A stretch of DNA of 64,000 bases, from positions 1 through 64,000 of the forward strand of contig NZ_FZPD01000002.1 of the NCBI RefSeq assembly GCF_900188325.1, written 5' to 3'. The position numbers and the translations under genes are program-made. The stretch is from Ekhidna lutea (GTDB lineage: Bacteria > Bacteroidota > Bacteroidia > Cytophagales > Cyclobacteriaceae). Positions within the stretch are counted from its first letter, which is position 1. Every line of letters starts with the position of its first letter. Under the pieces are notes generated by a model. It did not search any database. It was not told the origin of the DNA and saw only the letters and a program-made list of their open reading frames with translations. This document shows, piece after piece, positions 30,801-42,800 of this stretch.

Positions 30801-33800
30801 GGTCGGATTGATCAATTTATTGTAAGTTTTTCAGAGACGCTGGATGCAGCCAGTGTCCTAAGTGCCAATGATCTCTCTTTTTCAAATGATGGGGATTTTG
30901 ATGGAGCATTATTTGGTCCGGATGCTACTGATTTAGTTGTTGCGGCAGTTTCCAATGTAACAGTAGTTTTAGGAACTGCGTCTACAGTTGTAGATACAGA
31001 AGAGAATTCAGCTGCTATAGCTGTTAATACTCTAAATGGTTTTAGTCTAACAGATGGAACGAATGTGAACGCTACGCTTGGAGCACAATCTCAGGCTACA
31101 TTTAGTGATGGAGCAGCTCCTCAGATTACGGACTTCCAATATCTGGACAATGACCTTGACGGTCAGATAGACCGTTTTGTTGTCAGTTTTTCTGAAGCTT
31201 TAGATGCAGCCAGCGTGCTTAGCGCAGATGATCTACTATTTACAAATGATGGAGACTTTGACGGAGCACTTTTTGGCACCAACACCACCAACCTGCTTGG
31301 TTCTGGCGGTGAAACTAATGTAACTGTGGTATTAGGAACAGCGTCTACGGTGGCAGACACTGAGGAAAATTCAGGAACAATAGCAATTAACACCCAAAAT
31401 GCTTTTAGCCTGACTGATGGTACGAATACAAATGCTACACTTGGTGCTCAGGGTCAAGCTACATTTAGTGATGGAGCCGGCCCTGTTATTATTTCAGCTG
31501 TTACATCAGACAATAACCTTAATGGTCAGATAGACCGCATGACGCTGACATTTTCTGAAAATATTGATGATGGTAACTCGGGAATATTTGACAACACTAC
31601 CGTAGATGTAGCAGGCTATGTTGGCGAAGCGAAAGTATCAGGAGATGATGATAATGCAGAAGTGATAATAAGTTTCACAGAATCAGGTAGCGGTGATACC
31701 GGTGCAACACCGAATGTGACCTTACTATTCGGTCAGGTAGAAGATGCATCAACCATTTCCATTGGAAGCAGTCAGGTATTCTCAGGAACTACAGACGGAG
31801 CAGCCCCTCAGATCACCGACTTTGAATATCAGGATAATGATAATGATGGGATGATTGACCAGTTGGCACTTTCGTTTTCAGAGACGCTGGATGCAGCCAG
31901 TGTCCTAAGTGCTAATGACCTAATATTTACAAATGATGGGGATTTTGATGGTGCCTTATTTGGTGCAGATGCTACTGATTTGGTAACAGGAGCAATTTCC
32001 AGTGTCACTGTAGTGTTAGGAACAGCGTCCACAGTTGTAGATACAGAAGAGAACTCAGCTGCAATAGCTGTTAATACTCAAAATGCATTCAGTCTCACCG
32101 ATGGAACTAACATTAACAATACGCTTGGGGCTCAGGGTCAGGCCACATTCACAGATGGTGCAGCTCCGATAGTAGCTGATCTTGAAATTTTTGATACCAC
32201 TGTTGATGGCTTTATTGATCGGATTGATATCACATTTAGTGAAAATATTGATACAGATGATGGGGCTGCTCCGGCTACCGCAGATCTGGGTACATTAACA
32301 TTACCTGATGGAGAGACGGTCAGTAACGCTATCTCTATTCCTGTAATCTCTGATCCGGCCGGAGGAACAAATATCGTTTCTGTAACTGGTATAGCAGACC
32401 AACTCGCAGAAAACACCGGTATTGGATCTCTAGATATAGACGGTTTGACTGGCCGATGGGAAGATGCGACGGGAAACGCAATAATTGCAGCGGGAGATGA
32501 TTTCGAAACACTTACGGATGGTGCAAATCCTGCGCTTGTTAGTTCTTTCCCGGCGGATAATTCAGCAAGTTTTCCACCAGCCAGCAATATCACATTGACC
32601 TTCTCTGAAGATGTGGTTTTTGGCAGTGGAAATATTGACCTGAACAACATAACTACACCTGCTTCTTCTGTTTCATATGATGTGACTTCAGCTCCTGAAT
32701 TAAGCCTTGCTACTAATACGGTCACTATTGATCCAGCTAGTGACTTGACATTAACAAATGAGTATGCTATTCAAATTGCTGCTACGGCAATTGATGATGG
32801 TACAGGTAATTCCTATCCCGGCATTTTAAATAACGATGATCTTGATTTTATAGCTAATAATACAGCACCTGTTGAGTGTCCGTATGATTACCAGACAAAT
32901 TACAATGAGTCAGGCTCTGGTAGTAATAATGGACACCTCGCGTCCTCTCAATGTAATACCGACCCAGCTTCTATTTCAAGTTTGATAGATACTCAAACGG
33001 AAGCTGTTAATGTTTTTCATTACCATTTACAAAATGGAGATAATACTAGAGAAAACGTCACAAGCGTTACGATCAGAAGAGGAGCAGGCGATGATGTTGA
33101 TTGGTCGGTAGCTCTTGGAGGAGCAATCCTGATTGATGAAAATGGACAATCTCAGGCTGGCGTCATTAGTGCAGATAATATAGCATTTACTTCAATACCG
33201 CATGGAAATGGCGCTCTGGGAGATTTACCAGGAAATGATGATGGTGATGATGGTACCTACCTCGGAAAAGAATATGCTTTACGCATTTGGTTTAATACTA
33301 ATCTTGGTGCTGAGGCTATTGATATTGATGGAAAGGATTTGGAATTTGAATTGAGCACTGATGATTTAACCAATGTTGATAGGGTTTCATTTGGAGGTAA
33401 TTATACTACTAGTAGTACACCAATAACCACCTCTGTGACTGTTAATGTAGTTGCAACAGAATATGTTTTTGATGTGCAGCCTTCTGATGTAAGTGCAACC
33501 GCTGTAATGTCACCTCCAGTCACACTTGAAGCCATTGATGAGAATGGCAACAGAGACCTTGACTATGATAATGTTGCTGATGCGGTACAAATTACTTCTA
33601 CCGGCTCTCTATCACCTATTTATGCAACGCCAAGTGTGGCTAATGCCTCAGATTGGGTGAATGGTATTGGTACCGTAAGTGAAATTGTTCACAATGCTCC
33701 AGCTTCAGGAAGAGAGCTTAATACAACAGGCGGGGCTTTAACCGATGCTCCAACAAGTACGACTTTTGAGATTACCGCAGATGTTGCGCCTCCTGTTTTT

Positions 33801-36800
33801 CTTAATGCATACTATTATGATACCGATGGAGATGGTGATATTGATGAGATAGCCGTTGAAATGGGTGAGGAGATTGATGAGACTACAGCCGTAGCTGGTG
33901 AGTTCACATTAGGGTCCGGGTCCGTTGATGATGCCATTTTTAGTGGCCCTGCAAATAACCCACTGGATGCAACAGACACTGATGAATACTTCACACTTCA
34001 GGTGACTGTACCTGGTACACAAGTAACAACTTTGGGATATACACAAGGTACTTTAGCTGATGTATCTGGAAATCTTGCGAATTCAAATGCATCCATCACA
34101 ACCGTAGATGTAGCAGATCCGGTATTTGTAGCTGCACACTTCTTTGATGCTGAGACGGTTAATGGGGTTATAGATGAGGTAGTTATTGAAATGAGTGAGC
34201 CCATTGAGGATGGAACAATCGTACCGGGAGATTTTAGCATTGATGGCGCGACACCTACCCTGGATGCATCTATATCTAACTCTTTGGACCCTGACGTTAC
34301 AGATGACAAGTACTTTACTTTCACGGTAAGTCTGGTAGGAACCACAACATTTCCAACTTCATACACAGCCGGGTCACTAACAGATGTTGGGTCAAACAAT
34401 GCTGCGTCTGATGGGAGCATTACTGAAAGTGATATGGCATCACCTGTTATAATCAACTCATTATCTCTTGATACAGACGGCAATGGAAATACTGATGCAA
34501 TCGAGTTAGAGTTTTCTGAAAGTGTCAAGGATATCACATTCTCCCTATCTATAAGCGACTGGGCTGTTTCTTCAGATAATTTCGTTTCAGGCCTTCAGGA
34601 TGATGTAATCACAGGGTTTTCATCGGAGGTTACTGACCTTGCGGCAGTTGATGTATTTGATGACCAATATGTCCGTTTAGAATGGAATCCAACCAATACA
34701 TCCGGTACGGGTGCCTATCACCTGGAATACACCAATGGCGGAGATGATATTACTGATAATTCATCCAACCTAAATGCAATAGTAAACCTCTCTAATCAGG
34801 CCATAACAGATGGAGCATTACCTGTTTTTCTTTCAGCTAGCACTATTGATGATGGAAATGGATATTTGGATGGCATTCTGGTTAGGTTTTCAGATGTAAT
34901 TGATGTAGCAGGAACCCTCGATGAAGATCCAACAGGTGGGTTTGATGATTTTTCGATAGCTGGTGGATATACAATTACTGCGGTAACTCCTGTAGCAGGA
35001 GCAGGCAATGACGATGATGAAATAATATTAACTGTGACAGAAATGGGATCTTATGATACAGATGCCACCCCGGGTGTTACGGTAAATGGAGGTGAATTAG
35101 ATGATACAGATGCAAATACAATTCCAGGAGCAACGTTAACAGCTATTGATAATGCCGATCCGGTATTTGTCTCGGCAACAACCGCTGACTCAGATTCAGA
35201 TGGACAAATTGATGAAATCAATATTCTTTTTTCAGAGGATGTGGATGCGGGTACCATAGATGAAATATCAGCAGGAGGTTTTGATGATTTTTCAGTTGTA
35301 GGATATACCATAAGCGCTGTTACTCCATTAGCAGGTACTGGAGTCGATGATAACGAAATAGTGCTTACAATAACTCAAAGCGGCAGCAATGATACCGGAG
35401 CTACTCCGGATGTAACAGTAAACGCAAGTCAGGTAGATGATTTGGTGGCAAATACAGCAGCTACTGCTACTTTGACATCCATTGATGGGGCACCAATTCT
35501 GATAACTGATGCCACATGGAATGATGCGAATACCGTAGATGGAAATATTGATCAGGTTGTATTAACATTCAGTGAAGCAGTAGATATCACCGATGCACTC
35601 TTTGCAGCGGATGGGTTTGATGGAATTGAAATTAATGGAGGTGCAAATGTTATTGATTTGGGCGACTACTCTGGAGATGGTGTTACCACACTCACATTGG
35701 ATTTTGATGGCTCTCCGATTACTGGTACAGGTATCTCCGGTCAAACAGTGGCTTATGTTGCAGCTGGCACCAATGATATCATTGAAGATGGAATTTCAGC
35801 AAATGAAATGGCTGATGCTACTGCACCAATTAATAATACGGATAATGCAACACCGATTGCTAACACAATTTCAATCTCTTCAGATAATGCTACCAGCAAT
35901 ACACATGCCGTCACAGGAAATACGGTAACATTAGCTTTTACAGTTGATGACGATTTTGGCACAGATCCTACAGTTACATTTAAAAGTGGTGGGGCAAATA
36001 TCAATAATGCGATTACTGTTGATAATTCATCTGCTCCTAATTATGAAGCAACGTTTGATGTTAATTCGTTAGATACGGATGGGCTTGTCACTTTTACAAT
36101 TGACTTTACGGACGATGGTGGGAATGCTGGAACTACAGTAACGGCTGTTTCTGATGCAACCTCTGTAACAATTGACAAAGTAGCGCCAACATTAGTCATA
36201 ACCAGAAATGCGGTTACAAATGGATCAATCAGCGGTACCAACGATAATGCTGTTTCATTTGACCTGGCTTTTAGTGAAGTAATTGATGTAGCAAACTTTA
36301 ATGAGAGTGATATTACCCTTAACCTTGGAGGTGCTACAGCAGATCCATTGGCTGGTGGAGATTTAGTTGATGATGGGGATAATCAAAATTTCACACTTAA
36401 TGTGTCTAATGTTGGCGGTGATGGTACTATTGATATAACCGTTTCAGGTACAGGCACACAAGATTTAGCTGGCAATACGCTGGCAGGTGATGAAACATCA
36501 GAATCATTCACAATTGACAACACAGCTCCAACGGCCACTATTACTCGAAATGCAGTAAGCAACGGGTCATTTACGGGCACCAATGATGCTTCCGTATCTT
36601 TTGACATAGCCTTTAGTACACCAATCGATAACAGTACATTTGTTTTAGGAGATGTCACAATAAATAATCCGGGTGGAGTTACCCTGGGAGCAGCTTCACT
36701 CACTCCTGATGGAGATGATCAAAATTATACGTTCACTATACCTGTAACTGCGGGAGATGGTGATTTAAGTATTTCAATGGCCGCAGGTTCAGTCAATGAT

Positions 36801-39800
36801 GCCGCAACGAATGGATTGGGTAGTGCAGCTGCATCAGGCACCATTACGATTGATAACACAGCTCCTACAGCTTCTAATGTGACCATTACATCAGACAATG
36901 GAACTAATAATAATCAGGCTGTTACAGGAAACACAGTTACGCTTTCATTCACGGTAGATGATGACTTGACAGGAAACCCTTCTGCTACTTTCAGAAGCGG
37001 GGGAGCAGTCATCAATAACTCAGTATCTATTGGAGGGTCAAATCCTAATTATAATGCAAGCTTCGTTGTGGATGCAGCAGATGAAGACGGGAATGTGACC
37101 TTTACGCTTGATTTCACTGATGATGCCGGAAATTCAGCTACTCAAGTTACCAGCGTTTCAGGAACAGGTGCAGGCTCGAGTGTGAATGTTGATAATACAA
37201 TTCCTACACTGACCATCACACGAAATACACCTGGCGCAGGTACGGTTAATGGAACCAATAGTGCCTCAGTTTCATTTGACCTGGCCTTTAGCGAAGTAAT
37301 GGATGCCGGGTTTGACTTCAATGATATTTCCTTGGACGTTTCAGGTGTAACAGCAGATCCATTAGCTGTCGGGAACCTGGTAGATGATGGAGGTGGAGAT
37401 TATACCCTGACGGTAAACAATGTAGCAGGAGATGGCACATTGGGTATAACAGTTTCCGGGGCGGGTTCACCTGACCCTGCAGGAAACACCTTAGCCAGTG
37501 ATGTAACATCTGCTGTATTCACTATTGACAATACCGCCCCAACGGCCACTATTACTCGAAATGCAGTAAGCAACGGGTCATTTACGGGCACCAATGATGC
37601 TTCCGTATCTTTTGACATAGCCTTTAGTACACCAATCGATAACAGTACATTTGTTTTAGGAGATGTCACAATAAATAATCCGGGTGGAGTTACCCTGGGA
37701 GCAGCTTCACTCACTCCTGATGGAGATGATCAAAATTATACGTTCACTATACCTGTAACTGCGGGAGATGGTGATTTAAGTATTTCAATGGCCGCAGGTT
37801 CAGTCAATGATGCCGCAACCAATGGATTGGGTAGTGCAGCTGCATCAGGCACCATTACGATTGATAACACAGCTCCTACAGCTTCTAATGTGACCATTTC
37901 ATCAAACAATGGAACTAATATTAATCAGGCTGTTACAGGAAATACAGTTACACTTTCATTCACGGTAGATGATGACTTGACAGGAAACCCTTCTGCTACT
38001 TTCAGAAGCGGGGGAGCAGTCATCAATAATTCAGTATCTATTGGAGGGTCTAACCCGAATTATAATGCAAGCTTCGTTGTGGATGCAGCAGATGAAGATG
38101 GGAATGTGACCTTTACGCTTGATTTCACTGATGATGCCGGCAATTCAGCTACTCAAGTTACCAGCGTTTCAGGAACAGGTGCCGGATCGAGTGTGAATGT
38201 TGATAATACAATTCCTACACTGACCATCACACGAAATACACCTGGCGCAGGTACGGTTAATGGAACCAATAGTACCTCAGTTTCATTTGACCTAGCCTTT
38301 AGCGAAGTAATGGATGCCGGGTTTGACTTCAATGACATTTCCTTGGACGTTTCAGGTGTAACAGCAGATCCATTAGCTGCCGGGAACCTGGTAGATGATG
38401 GAGGTGGAGATTATACCCTGACGGTAAACAATGTAGCAGGGGATGGCACATTGGGCATAACAGTTTCCGGGGCTGGTTCACCTGACCCTGCAGGAAACAC
38501 CTTAGCCAGTGATGTAACATCTGCTGTATTCACTATTGACAATACCGCCCCAACGGCAACTATTACTCGAAATGCAGTAAGTAGCGGATCATTTGCCGGT
38601 ACTACAGATGCCTCTATTTCGTTCGATATTTCTTTCAGCACACCAATTGATAACAGCACGTTTGTTTTAGGAGATGTCACAATAAATAACCCGGGTGGAG
38701 TTACACTGGGAGCAGCTTCACTCACTCCTGATGGAGATGATCAAAATTATACGTTCACTATACCTGTAACTGCGGGAGATGGTGATTTGAGTATTTCATT
38801 GGCCGCAGGATCGGTAGAAGATGATGCTACCAATGGGCTGGGAAGTGCAGCAACTTCAGGAATCATTTCGATAGACAACACTGCTCCAACAGCATCTAAT
38901 GTGACGCTTTCATCGAACAATGGAACTAACGCGGATCAGGCTAATACAGGCAATACAGTATCGCTTTCATTCACTGTGGATGATGATCTGACTGGAAATC
39001 CGACGGTAGCCTTCCGTAGTGGAGGTGTAGCAGTAGCTGGTACTGTGACCATAAGTGGTGTGAACCCTACCTATACGGCCAGCTATGTGGTGGATGCAGG
39101 TGACAGGGATGGGAATGTGACGTTCACGCTGGACTTTATAGATGATGCTGGCAATGCTGCAACTCAGGTTACAGCTGTTTCCGGAACAGGAGCAGGTACG
39201 AGTGTAAACGTTGACAATACCAATCCTACACTGACCATCACACGAAATGCACCTGGTGCGGGTACGGTTGATGGAACAAATAGCAACTCCGTTTCATTTG
39301 ACCTTGCTTTTAGCGAAGTAATGGATGCAGGATTTGACTTCAATGATATTTCCTTAGATTTTTCAGGAGTAACAGCAGATCCTTTAGCTGCCGGGAACCT
39401 GGTAGATGATGGAGGTGGAGATTACACCCTTACGGTAAATAATATAGTTGGAGATGGTACACTAGGTATCACTGTTTCAGGTGCTGGTTCTCCTGATCTC
39501 GCAGGAAATACGCTGGTAAGTGATGTCACTTCTGATGTCTTCACTATTGACAATACAGCTCCAACTGCAACCATTACTCGAAACGCTGTAAGTAGCGGTT
39601 CATTTACTGGTACCAATGATGCGTCTGTATCTTTCGATATTTCTTTCAGCACTACGATTGATAACAGCACCTTTGTTGTTGGAGATGTCACAATAAATAA
39701 CCCGGGTGGAGTTACACTTGGCGCTGCATCTCTCACTCCGGATGGAGATGATCAAAATTACACGTTTACCATACCTGTGACAGGGGGAGATGGTGATTTG

Positions 39801-42800
39801 AGTATTTCAATGGCCGTCGGATCTATAGCTGATGACGCAACTAATGGGTTAGGTAGTGCGGCCTCTTCAGGAACAATTACGATAGACAACACAGCTCCAA
39901 CGGCATCCAATGTGACGCTTTCATCGAATAATGGAACTAATACCGATCAGGCTAATACAGGAAACACAGTATCACTTTCATTCACTGTAGATGATGATCT
40001 GACAGGAAATCCGACAGTTGCCTTCCGAAGTGGTGGAGTGTCAGTTGCTGGAGGAGTGACCATAACCGGAGCAAATCCTAACTATACTGCCAGCTATGTA
40101 GTGGATGCCGGAGACAAAGATGGGAATGTAACATTCACATTAAACTTCACAGACGATGCTGGTAATGCAGCAACACAGGTTACAGCTGTCTCAGGAACAG
40201 GTGCAGGCACCAGTGTAAATGTTGATAATACCATCCCAACGCTTACAATAACTCGAAACGCACCTGCCGCTGGTACGGTGGACGGTACCAATAGTAATTC
40301 AGTCTCTTTTGATTTGGCCTTTAGCGAGGTTATGGATGCCGGGTTTGACTTCAGTGATATTTCGCTGAATCTTTCAGGAGTAACTGCTGATGTATTGGCT
40401 GCCGGCGATCTCGTAGATGATGGAGGTGGAGATTACACGCTAACGGTATCAAACATAATAGGCGATGGCACACTCGGAATTACAGTTTCCGGTGCAGGCT
40501 CACCTGATCCTGCAGGAAATACACTGGCGAGCGATGTAACATCAAGCGTATTTACCATAGATAACACGGCTCCAACGCTTCAAAGCGCTACGGCTAACAG
40601 CTCTACTTCTATCACAATAACATTAGATGATAATGTTCAAATACTTTCAAATACCCCTGGAGACTTCATTGTTACTGATGCACAGGGTACCACCTTTACG
40701 GTAACGGGTGTATCTGATGGAACGGCTGGTGACGCTAGCCTTAATTTAACGGTAAATGATTTTTCAGGCTCAGTAGGGGACTTGACGGTCACCTATGCTT
40801 CAAGTACCAGCAATTATGCTGATTTATCTACAAATCAATTAGCAGATGATGCAACAGGATTATTGATTGAGAGAAACCTGAATGTTGCTCCAAGTCTTAC
40901 AGAGAACTCCACAGGACTAACAGAGGATACAGCTTCAGATGTAGCTATGTACCGCTCAAATACTACTGGTGTTGAAACGTCCACACCTGTGGATATTACG
41001 CCAAACATTGCCGGAACGAGTACGATTACGGTTTATAGCGATGCTGGACTGAGCACCATGGTTTATCAGGAGACCAATGTGACTGGATCTGTATCACCAA
41101 CACTAGCTGACTTCTTCCCGTCTATTGATTTTTCTGATGGAAATGCCGATCATGGAATCTATACTTTCTACATCACTGAAACAGCAACCAACAGTGCAGA
41201 TAGTGAAGGTCCTTCAGCTAAGTATTCAATCGCTTTGTTAGATGCAGTAAGCCTTAGTCCAGATGCTAATGCATTTAGTGAAGATAATAACACCGGTACA
41301 ACGCTTACTGTAAATAATCACCCATCCGACCAAACGCTGAGGTTCACTGGAAATGGGTTAACTGATGTTAATTATGGTTCAACAACCTCGAGCTTAAGAT
41401 TTGTACCAAGTAGTGCCGGTAGTACAAATTCACCACATGATATCAGGCTGGAATTTGAGAATGCAGATGGTGAAACTGCAAATTTCATTGCACAAACCAT
41501 TGTAGTTAACTCTGCAAATAATGTTTTAAGTTCAGGCCAAACAACCAGCTTTTGTCGAGTAGATGGGATTGAGGTGATTAATGTAAATAGTAATCCTTCA
41601 GGTATTGATACTGGAGAAGATACTGATACATCGCAGCAAGATTTTTATGATGTTGAAGCTTATTACATTAAAAATGGTTCCAGATATACTGGAATTACAG
41701 GAAGCACTACAGGAATTGCCGGAGCGGGTAATATATCACGCATCATTTTACCATATGATAGAAATGGGGACGATGTGGATGATAGGGATGATGGAACACT
41801 TGGTATAACTGCTGGTGATCCAACTTTTGCAGCTAATGGTATATGGAAAATTGATCCATCTGCATTAACCGATGATCTTTTCACTCCATCAACAGAACGG
41901 GCTGATATAGATACTATTAGGCTGATTTATTATGTGGTTGATGAAGTTAATACCACGGTATTCCAGCAAATTAGTCAGGTCGATATTTACATCTATCCGG
42001 ATCCGGTGGTTGAAATTACGAGTTCAAATGATGTGGTGTGTGAGGATGAGGATCCATTTGCGCTAACAGCTACCTTAAATGGTGTTTCTGTTACCGTAGA
42101 TAGCTATGAAATTAGCCTGGGAGCTAGCTCTGCCACCATCACAGGAAATCTGTTTGATCCGGCCAATCCATTGGGTATGGCTACCGCACCGGATGATCCA
42201 TCTGGTGATTATGAGATCATTTATACGTCGGACTTGAGTGATGGGGGTAATGGATGTACCGATATGGATACCATCAATATTGAGGTGCTTGCTAAACCGG
42301 GAATTAAAGAGCTTGATACCGATATATCGGGTAGAGGTGAATTTGATGCCATTAACAATATTTATACAATTGAGTATTGTGAAGGTGAGACTTTTGACGA
42401 TTTATCGATCACATTAGATGGTAATGATGAAATTAGATGGTACACGAATTCATTTCTTACTACAGAACTGGATATTGTTGACGGGAACGCTGACGGATCA
42501 TTGGTGACAGCCACAGATTTCTTTGGTATTTCTGAAGTTCAGGGCGGTGAAGATGAAGACTTCTACTATGTCCTGGTTGATAATTTGGATAAAGGTGGCG
42601 TTTGCCAATCTGATGTAATACAGGTAAGGTTTATCGGACATAGCACACCGGATACTCCTGAAGCTGACTTAACATCATCTACCGCTGGAGGGTCGATCAA
42701 TGCCACGTCAGTAGAATACAATTACTGTGTAAATACAGGTGCAAGCGCGACAATAGAGGATATAATCCTAAATCCACTCCCGGCCACAGGAGAAGCATAT

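Noticed and set aside
32138-32725. Antisense open frame of 195 codons inside the giant adhesin gene
   Set aside because: It mirrors the strand with a clear, signal-to-sorting-domain protein; its translation is Ser/Val/Pro-rich low-complexity sequence caused by codon bias opposite Asp/Thr/Gly repeats.
33998-34537. Antisense open frame of 179 codons inside the giant adhesin gene
   Set aside because: Same cause: no start-region signal, no domain, and fully covered by the real gene.
36383-39736. Recurrent antisense frames of about 104 codons spaced by 1011 bases
   Set aside because: They recur because the sense-strand supermodules recur; they are copies of one shadow, not a gene family.
28300-40560. 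Periodic repeats that might be a CRISPR array
   Set aside because: Units are hundreds of bases long, remain in one coding frame and have no short identical repeat with unique spacers; no cas gene is near.
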